Below are positions 12,403-25,603 of a DNA stretch of 64,000 nt, one piece after another (position 1 is the first letter of the stretch; each line of letters begins with the position of its first letter). The DNA comes from Lichtheimia corymbifera B2541. Taxonomy: Eukaryota; Mucoromycota; Mucoromycetes; Mucorales; Lichtheimiaceae. The translations under genes were made by a program, and so were the position numbers. The DNA is taken from assembly GCA_000697475.1 (NCBI GenBank), contig JNEU01001055.1, forward strand, positions 1-64,000, given 5' to 3'. The notes beneath the pieces were generated by a model. The model was not told the origin of the DNA, searched no databases, and saw only the letters and a program-made list of their open reading frames with translations.

Positions 12403-14132
12403 CCAATATCACTCCCTTCCTTTCCCTCTCCAACACCTTGCTTGCATCTTTGACATACGTTCCTGTATATATTATTGCACGCTGTCATTTCTACACAACA
12501 TACAACAACATCAACAGTAGTGTGATCCTCTTTCTGCATCAAACATGGCATAAAAGAAAAATAAAAAAAACCAGCTTGTGTTCTTTCGTTCACACGATAT
12601 GTTGACATGATGCAACCAACTCTGACACTTGACACGCTTTTTTCTGCCCTCGAAACTTTCTAGGATATATTTACAACACTGCATGATGTGGGTTATGCGT
12701 TTGATAGGCATTCTGAGACATAACGCGAATACAAACAAACAAACAAAGATACGGGTTGTCATGGGAACATGGGTTTGCAGATGATGGTGATATGGAATGG
12801 GCTCCTGGATGTTTTCTTGTTGCTTATCAACCCCCGCCCCCAATGTTGTTGTTATATTACTGTACCCAAGATGTTCCATGCATAAGTTTGTGTTTCCAGT
12901 GATCATGAAGATAGACTCATACATACCCCGGTTCATCCCGTGTTACATCTTAGGTGGGGTGATTTACAGATCATGCTGTAGAGTGTGTTGAAGCCATCCG
13001 CCTTTTAGTACCCTTCCTGCATACTCCCACTCGATATCGATCATTCTCCTCCTCCTCCTCCTCCTCCTCGGTGATGATCGGGATGCCATTGACATTCCGG
13101 AACACAGGCACCACATTAGGATAACCTTATGTTGAATTATATAGCTAAACAGGGCATCATTATAAAATTGATACGATGATCATTCATCTACGAAGAAAAG
13201 GCACTCGAGAGAATGTTCTATCCCACATGCATATTGCCATTAGTTGTACTGGCTATTGAAAAAAAAATGCTTTAAAAATTAACCTGGTGCACCAAGCTAA
13301 AATAGGCTTCCGCGGATTGATCTGCTCACTGATAGCTGTAGCAGCTGCGCTGTAGCAGCAACAACAGGTCTAGAGCAAGCTGCGTCTTGAGCTTCTTGTA
13401 TACATGTGCACCCACTTTATCACAACATCCCCCAAAATCAAGACACTCACCTTGAGGCAATGATAGGTTTAGATGAACCAGGGCAGGATGAATGCTAGCG
13501 TGCTGCTTGTTTTACTTTAACACAACATGTGACACAAGCATTGGCGGCTATTCAAGCGTTTGTTGGTGCCAAGCCAGGCAGCCAAAGTAGGAGTCACAAT
13601 GGGGATTTAGCATTAGCCATGCGCATGTACCACCTATTGCATGATTACATCCATCTTGTGTATTGTGTTCCAAGCAGTTGATCATTTGGGCAGAGGAACG
13701 GAACAATGAATAAAAGTGGTCGACAATGAAAATGAAGACGGTCTATATGGGGAAGTCATTTTTATGATAGACCATTATCAGGGTCTTGCCCAGGGACTGT
13801 TAGGTAAGCGTTTTCCCATAAAGCATGGGTGGGGTATATAATGTATTGATGTTGAGTTTGGCGGACGTGTATTTGAAAAGTTGAGTTGTATGCTGGAGCA
13901 AAAGTGAGAATGCGAGTCAATATGGTGGGACGAGAACACCGGGTGAGAGCTGCAACCTTGATTGGGCTGTAACCAAATTAGCTTTGTTAGCTGGAGTTTT
14001 AGAGTTCCTGCGAAAACGCCCTTCTTCCACTTTTTTTCTTTTCACCTCTCGCGCTCTTTTTTTTTCTCCGCGTCTTTTCCTGTTTCCCCACACGCGCAAC
14101 CATATAACAACACACACGTCCACAACATTAAG
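12403..14132. other. Intergenic, no gene recognised
   Basis: About 1.7 kb after the carrier gene. It contains a short CTC/CTT pyrimidine repeat at about 13046-13070 and A-rich stretches. ORFs are under 142 codons and lack motifs. The last ~100 bases are pyrimidine rich (14022-14095), typical of a promoter or leader in this genome. Confidence 0.5.
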
Positions 14133-15389
14133 ATGCGATTAATTGTTCGTGAGGATTATGAAGAAGTATCCAGCTATGTCGGCAAGTACTCTATCGACTC
14201 TCTCTTGTTGCATCAACCACCCACCAGGCTTGGATGATGATGGGTGAGAGCGTTGGTGTCATGTGTGTGGGGAAAAAAGATCACATGCTGACATTGCCCA
14301 ACAAACAGCAAATTACATTAAAGAGCGGATCAAACAATTCAACCCTACAGCCGAGCGACCTTTTGTGTTAGGATTACCAACAGGCTCGTCACCTATAGGC
14401 ACATACCAAAAACTCGTCGAATTGTATCGTGAAGGCGAGCTGAGCTTTGAACATGTGGTTACATTTAACATGGATGAATATGTGGGTTTACCGCGTGATC
14501 ATCCAGAATCCTACCACACGTTCATGTGGAACAATTTGTTCATGCACATCAATATCATCCCGGAAAATGTCAACATTCTTGACGGCAATGCACCCGATCT
14601 TGATGAGGAATGCAAACGTTTCGAAGCAAAAATCGCACGATTAGGCGGCATCGAGTTGTTTCTCAGCGGAATTGGCCCTGACGGTCATATTGCGTTCAAC
14701 GAACCTGGCTCATCATTGACTTCACGCACCCGTGTCAAGACACTGGCTTACGAAACCATTATTGCCAATGCTCGATTCTTTGATGGAAATATCGAAAGAG
14801 TGCCCAAATTGGCGCTCACCGTGGGTGTCGCGTACGTCGTCATTGTTTGCATTGATTGTTGATATCGTGCTCACACAAAGGAAACGGGCGTTTATCTTAG
14901 GACAGTCATGGATGCACGTGAAGTGCTAGTCATTATCACTGGTGCGCATAAGGTAAAAAGAGTGAATTCAATACCTGGTTCCGTGGATATTAAGCTTTCG
15001 GTCGATTAGGCTATAGCACTGGCCAAGTGCATTGAAGAAGGCGTTAACCATATGTGGACCGTATCCGCCATACAACTACATCCCAAAGGCTTGATTGTAT
15101 GTGACGAGGACGCTACGCTCGAGCTACACGTCAAGGTAACGCTGCTAGCAGAGTGGTTGAAATACCGCTAACTGGTGCTCTTTGTAGACCGTCAAATACT
15201 TTAAATCAATCGAACACGTGCATCACTCGTTGATCGGTGCTGAAAACATTACATTACAAGGTTCAAATGGGATAATGGGATGGGCACATAAATATCGGTA
15301 TATCTCATCAGGCTATTGTAGGGGGTGTAAAACGGCTTGAAGGCATCCTCAATCGACCTATTACAACCATAAGCGGTCCTTTTGAGTAG
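14133..15389 (+). CDS. NAG1: Glucosamine-6-phosphate deaminase (isomerase)
   Basis: Cytosolic enzyme converting glucosamine-6-phosphate to fructose-6-phosphate and ammonia, the last step of N-acetylglucosamine catabolism. Preferred exons: 14133-14181, 14309-14831, 14901-14952, 15010-15135, 15188-15260 and 15322-15389 (296 residues, close to animal GNPDA). Clear marks are [53 protein letters not shown] and [18 protein letters not shown]. The first intron is best read as GC-AG (GCAAGT donor at 14182), because this gives [12 protein letters not shown], aligning with the family without a gap. A GT-AG reading (14186-14279) also keeps frame but inserts about 13 residues. The last intron has a weak GTTCAA donor; without it the protein ends differently after residue 274. 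A hexokinase-family gene follows on the same strand. Confidence 0.93.
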
Positions 15390-16922
15390 TTCTTTGTAAG
15401 ACGTTTTGTGTAGTTAATTCTCTGCTATTTGATTTACTGGCCTTGTCCACTTATGTTATCCTTTTTTATTATATATAAAGCATGCTGATCTTGTTTTGGG
15501 TGATGGGAATTGAAAGTGATTCTGGGTTTGCATGGTACCACTATTGATCATTGAAATCAGTGAAGCCATAAAAGATACGTGATAACATTCAGCTATCATC
15601 TTACTACACATCCTTGACACAGCATGTCATTATTCCTTATTACCAAAGTATGCGTGAGCAAGAAAAGAGAAAAGGAATAGCAATGCACTACCACCGACCT
15701 TTGCCACAGCAGCTTGTATGCTATTAGTTTTCATTTGACCATAGACATTAACGGGATGGTCATTGTTGGCAATTTTTGCTGCTGCTCAGCACAATATCGA
15801 TTATGGGGTTTTATTTGGGGGGATCGGATAGAAGGATAATGGGGATGAGCTGTGGGATACATTGGGATATGCTGACGATGAAATCATGTTCATTCCCCCG
15901 GGGTGGATAAATCTTGTATAAGTGCATAGTAACCCTACCAGTGCAAGCCAAAGGGAGAGGAGAGTTTGGGGCCAAGACGGCGATAAAGGGGCAACATGGG
16001 GGAAGTAAAAGAGGTTTTGGTTGGTTAACAAGGTTTACGATCCGACGTTTGCATGCATAAACCGCAAGCACATCCACGCAAACGTGCATAAATATGCAAA
16101 CCACTGATGATGAGCCCGCTCTCTATTATTCACGGATGAAAGGTTAAATCGCTTCCTTTTTGCAAATTAGCACCAATATATATGCACACCTATTCTTGGA
16201 TAATACGAACGTGCGATAATACTACTCGTGCCTGACGTTGCTGCTGCCGACCCTTGTACTATTAGCTTGGCTGTTTTAGATCGGATAGAACATTAACTTG
16301 ATGAATGCTTTTGGTGAAAATGAGATGAGGAGGTGATGTGCGAGGAACTGGAGTTGCGTTGTGTAAAAGCTGTCAGAAACCTGCACAGCAGCTTTATACA
16401 TATTCCTCTAAAATGGGACAAAAAGGAGAGAAGCAGTGTAAACATATCACCAGCATGCATGCATGTTGATATTTGACGACGTATGCAAACAAGCGCGTTT
16501 CACAAAGGAAAACGATAACATTGTCATGACCAAAGAACTTGCTGAAAGCAAGAATGCAATAAGCGATTAGAACGTAATAATACGTGGATGGATGCCTTTT
16601 ACGTTGTAAACGGTCTCAGCGTTTATAATACAATAGAGATGTGCATGCTCAGCATCCCAATGTATATTTGTAGTGAGCTGACGAATGCCGAGATCGGCTG
16701 TGCATATGATGGTGGGGGCTGTGCACAGTCGTTTTGCCTTGGTAAGGCATGTGATTAAGCATCTATTGGTTGTAGTGCATGTCCATATCTACTTGTCTCT
16801 CTATAAAACTCCCTCCCCTTTTCGCTTACCTAATATCGTTGCTGATGATAAAAGGGACAAGAGGATGGGATATACGCTTGCTCTTGTTTTCCCTTTCTTA
16901 TTTGCCCTACGTATAACGCACA
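15390..16922. other. Intergenic, no gene recognised
   Basis: About 1.5 kb between the deaminase and kinase genes. ORFs are under 100 codons without motifs. AT-rich stretches occur, including an alternating TTATATATA near 15465. Nothing else is supported. Confidence 0.5.
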
Positions 16923-19353
16923 ATGACGATGACTACAGCACCTTTAGCATCCATTGCTAGCGGATTCCATATCACAGATGACCAATACAAAGCCATTGTC
17001 GAAGGATTCAAAGCTGAATGTAACGTGGGCCTAAACACACCTTTGGCGTCTTCAGATCAGCCGACCATCATGATACCATCCTACGTAACTCGTATGCCAA
17101 AAGGTGACGAAACTGGCACATTTTTATCACTTGACTTGGGTGGCAGCAACTTGCGTGTATCAGCAGTCGAGTTACTAGGTCAAGGACAAGTCCAAGTGGC
17201 CGAGGTGAAACGCATTGTCACCGATGAATTGCGCACAGGTGCTATTGATTCTTTCTTTGATTGGATGGCAGATGCTGTTCACGAACTACTATTACAACAG
17301 CATATGACTGAGCTATCAGCTACCGAGCCACTTGCCATGGGTGTTTGCTGGAGTTTCCCAGTAGAGTGAGTAGCAATTTTTTTCTTTTCTGTGCGTTGGC
17401 GGTGGTGGCTAGCTAAAGGAGAGAGCGGGAAACGTCAATTGATGATTGTCAATTTCGACATAGAACAACATAGATTGACAGTATTTGGGGGGAGAGGGGA
17501 CGAAGAGTGAGGAGAAGGATGATTGGGGATACACTACTGTGTGCGTGCATTGTGTGTGTGTAACCAAACATGGAAATACAGTTAGATGCACAAACATGCC
17601 CTGTACCAGATCAAGCTGTTGTGTTTGTGCGCTACTCTGTGTGCTACACGGTTGACATGTCTTATGTAAACATTAACCAATGATCTTTATCTTATTTAGC
17701 CAAACGAGCATCATACATGGCAAGATACTACGAATGGGCAAAGGATTTACTTTGGAAGGCATTGAAGGCCAAGATCTGGCGGGGCTCTTTCATCAAGCCT
17801 TTGCACGTAAGGTGAGAAGACAGCACAACATATTACCTCCCTTCAATTTTGTTTCTGTGGGTGCTTCTTTTTTTGGTTTTATCACCAGCTTCGCATAAAT
17901 GCATCTAGATGTGCTCGTGCGCAATACACTTGGACAGCCTATCACTTTTCAACACCCCCCCTAACCGCCAACTGCCCCATGAACCTTGCCATTGCTGACA
18001 CCATCGGTGATGTATTCACACCCCTTTCCTCCATTTTTATGGATGTTCATACAACCACAATTTCAATCTATCTCCTTTTCTACATATCATATCCTCCCAT
18101 CTGATAATACTCACCGTAATGCGTTACAACATGATAGGGACTCAACATCGTCGTGACAGCGCTTGTCAATGACACAGTGGGAACATTGGTCGCCCATGCA
18201 TATAGTCATCCTGGAGCATGTATTGGATTTATTTATGGCACAGGCGTCAATGCTTCGTATCCGGAAAAGATAAGTCGCATTGGCAAGCTGCACGTTGGAA
18301 ATAGTAGCATCAGCAGCAACCTGTCAGAGCAACATGCTGAGCAAGAAGAGCAGCAGCAAAATGATGCAATCATGCTTGTCAATACTGAGATTGACCTTTT
18401 CGGCAATGAGTCCTACTTACCCCTCACTCCTTTTGACAAAGCGCTCGACCAACAACATTCTCAGCCCAATTTCCAAACTTACGAGAAAATGATGTCCGGT
18501 GCTTACCTTGGTGAATTGGCACGACTTGTCATTGTAAGTCTCACAATCGAACACAAAGCACTGTTTGGAGGGCATCTGCCATCTCTGTGGAAGGAACCAT
18601 GGACTTTAACCACCACATGGATGAGCGAGATGGAAAGGTAATATAACCCATAGTATAAAGTTTACCATGTTGTGCATGTACTGATCAGTGGATATGATGA
18701 TCGGCATTGCGCAGTATGCAAGATAATGAGCAACGGCTGACAAAATTTAACGAATGGATCGCCGCCGAGACATCAGATAATCCCACAATAGCCACATCCG
18801 AGGATATGGAGCAATTGATGCAAGTATGCACAATGATATCAACTCGCGCAGCAACGTTGGCGTCTGCTGCCATGGCTGCCATTATTGAACAACAAGGTCT
18901 TTTGGTCAATGAAGAAGGAGATAATATCAGCGATCCCATTATCATTGGTGTCAATGGATCCACGTTTGAAAAGTATCCACAAATGCAACAACGTATCTAC
19001 TCCCAACTACGATCATGGTTTGGTGACCAAGTTGCTGCTCGTATTCAACTTGATCTGGCCAAAGATGGTAGTAGTATAGGCGGTGCGCTGATAGCTATGT
19101 TGTACCATCCAAGGTAAGCATCCAGCTGGTGGTGGTGGTGAATACCGCACCACATAGACACTTACAATGCTCTTCTTTTAGCATGCAATCTCCCAAAATA
19201 GATAACCAAAACCATGCATATGCCTCTTGCTTCCCACCTCGGGTGATTCATCGTTTAAGCAAAATGAGCTTTCTTCAACGACCCTTCTTCAAGAAGCTTG
19301 TCTTTCGCAACAAGAGCAACAACGCTATTACTAAAAAGGAAAAATCGGCATGA
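16923..19353 (+). CDS. Hexokinase family, probable N-acetylglucosamine kinase
   Basis: ATP-dependent sugar kinase. The exons 16923-17365, 17700-17811, 18138-18637, 18715-19113 and 19182-19353 give 541 residues. Family motifs in order: phosphate-1 LSLDLGGSNLRV (about residue 70), sugar loop WSFPVDQTSIIHGKILRMGKGF (split by intron 1; MGKGF rather than the WTKGF usual in glucose hexokinases), connect-1/phosphate-2 ALVNDTVGTLVA, FIYGTGVNASY, VNTEIDLFG, YEKMMSGAYLGELARL and a late adenosine-site segment IIIGVNGSTFEKYP. The MGKGF form and the position next to the deaminase favour a GlcNAc kinase, as in the Candida NAG cluster; an ordinary hexokinase is not excluded. Compared with typical members there is a ~50-residue basic C-terminal extension (FLQRPFFKKLVFRNK). 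Intron 2 (326 nt) is unusually long for this window. Confidence 0.88.
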
Positions 19354-20198
19354 AAGCCATATCCACTATGCCTCGTATACATTTTATGCTACATGGGACA
19401 ACTCGTTTCATCAACCTCCTAAGCTATACATATGCATACCCATTCTCTGCCATCCTCAGGAGGAGGGCTATCCAACTATCCAATGCACAAATTTACAGGC
19501 ACACACCACCACCACAGCATATCCAACCCAGCAGTTATCATCGTCATATTATACTCATTCGACACAATCCCTATCACCACCAGCACTACAAGCAACCTTG
19601 CATCATCAAGGAGAATTTGTTAAATATGTAGAAAAGAATTTTTCAAATGCATAAACACTAAATCTTGCTTTCTCTCGCATTAGCTTGAGCGCATCAATTT
19701 GTCCAAGTTGATATTAAGAAAAAACGACATCAGTATGATTTATTTCAGCTCTCATCCGTTATCCTCGTTGTTAAGCACAGCTACACTATGTACCAAAGGA
19801 CGCCCTCCTAGATACTCCTATTTTGTAGGTACTCCGAGCTGCCGATGATTCATTGCAAGATCACTCCCACTACTACTCTAAAGCAGAATGATGGTGGATG
19901 TATGTCGCTATGCATGATACCAAATTTGTGGATGTCCCCGAAAGTTGGATTACCATTGTCGATGTCTCCTTTTCTTGTTTGAGAGAGAGAATGGACACGG
20001 ATCGTGCTGCATAATAGTTGTTGTCAGGCATTTGTTGGGAGTTGTAATGAAGGTGGCCGGCCACAGTCACGAGACATGGTAAATGTAATAGACTCAGTTG
20101 GCTGACTCTTGAATGAATATCGCCCGTTACCTGCAACCATATTAGTTGATCGGCTTTCAATCACAACACACACGTACACATATATATCCACACTTGCC
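19354..20198. other. Intergenic, no gene recognised
   Basis: About 840 bases between two plus-strand genes. Several overlapping short ORFs rich in His/Tyr (19298-19654) reflect CA/AT-rich sequence and have no motif. Confidence 0.45.
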
Positions 20199-22780
<2,582 letters not shown>

Positions 22781-22909
22781 GGCCAATCTTGTAGTAGTGT
22801 ACATTGTTCATTTAAATAGGAGAGGAAAGAAGTTATGCAGTAATTGCAAACATTAAATACATGTTTTTTTCTTCAACAATGATAATCCAGAACTTTATTA
22901 AGGCTATTA

Positions 22910-24890
22910 ACTAGCGGTCCGGGTTGCTCGTAAGCTTTGGATTTTTCTCTGAATGGCTTAACACAGCTTTTGGAGTAATGATCCTACCTTCACGTTTACG
23001 CAATCACATTACGATCCCGTGGTATGTGTCGTTACAGGAGCATGAAACTGTTTGCCACCCATATTATATCAGTAAGAGGCTACATCTCTAATAAGCTGCA
23101 TGTTCCCGTCCAACCATTGTCCCACCTGCATTTGCACCCTCTCACTCAATTTTTTCTAATAAAGCGTGAAGCTTCATTAGATCAGAGTTGATCAGCGTAT
23201 CTGAGAGCAGCTTGTGTGTGCAAAAATTCAAGGTTGAGATGGCCGATCTCAAACTCATGGATCGTCCGCACTACTAATTTTCTCAATTTGAATCCTCCCA
23301 TTACAAATTTCACAATGAAGTATGCAATTTTTATATGAATGGAGTTGATCGGCATGACGGAGAGTACCATCTGACCAAGTTTCATGTTTGAGGCGTGGAA
23401 TCCCAACATGATTCATACTAATAGACATTTCATGAATCCGGGCGGGTACGGAATTTCCGTCGGTCATAGTAAACCCCATATTACACCCTCCCATTCAAAA
23501 TTCTATAATCAAGCAGTAGTTCTTTAATAATACAAAGTTGATCAGCATGTCTGAGCACACGGTCCTGACCAAGTTTGGATGAACAATCGCGGGGGTGTGC
23601 ACTATGCACCCTACTTGCGTTCCGCCCGTCCATCGTCTCACCTAAATTTGGACCGTCCGATTCACTGAAACATCATAATGAAGCATACGGTTTTTAAATG
23701 AATGAAGTTAATCAGCACGACTCAGAGAACCTGCTTACCAAGTTTCAAGTTCAAGGTGGGGCAATCCCAAGGTAATTCATACTAAATGACATTTCAATGA
23801 ACCCGGGCGGTTCCGGAATTTCCGTCGATCATGGTAAACCCCACACTATACCCTCCCATTCAAAACTTTCAAATGAAGTGTGAGTTCTTTACTAAGATAA
23901 AGTTGATCAGCATGCCCTAGAGCATATTGTGTGAAAGTTTGAGGTTCGAGATGGGCAATCTCAAGATCATGGATCAATTTACAGTGTGCATGAATATGCC
24001 TGACAGTGTCTGACCTATATAATTTCCAGCTCTTCCCACTCCACGCTTCTTGTCTCTTCCACCCATTCTCAACTGTTGCCCCATTCAAGTACAACTATCA
24101 CCTGCGAACGATTGCCTTGCTTCAACCCATCATGTCAACGCTACAACTATCTTGGTCCGATTGTCTTTGACTGCATGGCTAGTTCATGGCGTGTTGCACC
24201 CCACTACAACACACGCGTTCCTTGACACTGCACGTTCTCTTGTACACTTTTCTGCCACAATCAAACGTAACAGCATTCATTCGAGCAGATGCTATATTGT
24301 CTCAAACAGAGTTCGCAATCTTGTCACTCTACTACGACACACGCTCTTGCACACTCCTCTAACACGACAGACATAACAGCAGTTGCTATCAGCAAGGTCT
24401 TTACTGGATTGCATCAAGTTACTTGCAGCAACATGCCTTGCAGCCTTTTTATGTCAACATGAGATAGCCATTGTATAGAAACAGCTTTATTTACTTGTAG
24501 CGACCTACTTCAATACATACGAAGTCTTTTACGTCTGGATATGGGTAAATGGGATGGAAGGGATGGGATATATACAGCGCGTGGAAAAGAGAGTCTTTCG
24601 TTTTTACGTATCCTTTATCGACTTGGTCATTGTGCATGATGATATCATCGTGGACGATCGATGTATCCGATTATCGTCTACTTTACACGCTATTCCACCA
24701 TGGCAGCTAGGTGTATATAAAAGTAACTCCACTTGTAAATGCTGTGTGACAAAGGAAGAGAAAGGGTCTGATTGATCCATTGTGTCTTGAAGAACAAAGG
24801 CTGTATTCGATAATATAATCCACCTCACTTTCTCTTCGCGATCAGTTTGTAAACATCGCAACACACGTTCCTCTTTTGTGATTTAGATCT
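22910..24890 (+). repeat. Dispersed repeat family, copy 2
   Basis: This copy aligns along its length with 55778-58260 and, from its middle on, with 1-1660. It opens with GCTCGTAARCTTT and a CTGAATGGCTT-like word shared with copy 3. Its 5' kilobase is a satellite-like array. GTTGATCAGCATG-type words recur near 23186, 23343, 23541, 23705 and 23900, each followed by an ACCAAGTTT or GTGAAAGTTTGAGG segment. Then come a single-copy-like block (ATTCTCAACTGTTGCCCCATT), the ACTACAACACACGC block and the 3' block ending AAACATCGCAACACACGTT. It lies between the PFS2 3' end and the metallopeptidase gene. No coding potential is convincing. Confidence 0.85.
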
Positions 24891-25603
24891 TGTAAGGTAG
24901 TCATATTATTAGTAGTATATGGAGGATGTATTCTTTGATATCTTGCAGGATAGCTTTGAAGCAAAGCAACATCACAACGTAATTGCTATGGTAACGGGAT
25001 AATCCATTTTGCATCGTAACTGAGTAATTGCTATGGTAACGGGATAATCCTTTTTGCAACTGAGTAAAGCTCTGTTGTCGGTGCAAAATGTCAGTTTGAT
25101 TAATGTCGTTGGTAGACTCAATGAAAGCTTTGCGACATCGAGCGACTGACCCATATACGCGAGATTGCAGTTCGCATATCAGAGCAGAGATGGGTTACGT
25201 ATACTTACAATAGCACATCACTGAGATCAGCGTTATAGAGGTAATTCCATCATCCCAAGTCGCCATTATTCCACTCTTTACATCTTCTGAATGAAACCAT
25301 GAATAGTATCCTTATTTATATCAAAGAACATAATAATATTTAATGAAGAATGGAGTATTCATTGATGTATTTCAGCGATAAAGGAGTTTGTATATAATGG
25401 TGGATACGGTGGTAGTAGTGTCGGTGGTGGTGATGATGGTCGGTGTGTCGGTGTCGATGGATCACCAAAAGAGGCGTATCTTTACATATTCGGTAAAGCA
25501 AGTAAGCTCCGGCTATGCGAGATACAAAAAGACAAAGTGCACAGTGGATCGACTTGGACACTCATCTTTCTTCCCCGCGTCCTTTTTTTCCCACACACGT
25601 GTC
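24891..25603. other. Intergenic upstream of metallopeptidase gene
   Basis: It holds the X-box-like tandem repeat described separately, a GTGGTGGT-rich stretch at 25400-25450 and a pyrimidine-rich leader directly before the ATG at 25604. An in-frame open stretch runs upstream of that ATG to about 25388, but it is low-complexity (Val/Met) and probably untranslated. Confidence 0.45.
24980..25060 (+). repeat. Two-unit tandem repeat with X-box-like core
   Basis: AATTGCTATGGTAACGGGAT occurs at about 24980 and again 45 bases later, followed each time by AATCCWTTTTGCA. The core TTGCTATGGTAAC is an imperfect palindrome resembling the RFX-family X-box (GTTRCC-n-GGYAAC). It sits about 550-620 bases before the metallopeptidase ATG. 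A regulatory role is inference. Confidence 0.55.

Noticed and set aside
18534..18556. Apparent GTAAGT donor in the kinase-like hexokinase after RLVI
   Set aside because: Reading through gives VSLTIEHKALFGGHLP, which matches the family; splicing there breaks the frame.
25388..25603. N-terminal extension of the metallopeptidase (216 bases in frame)
   Set aside because: Low-complexity Val/Met stretch from a GTGGTG repeat; the ATG at 25604 follows a typical CT-rich leader and starts the conserved part.
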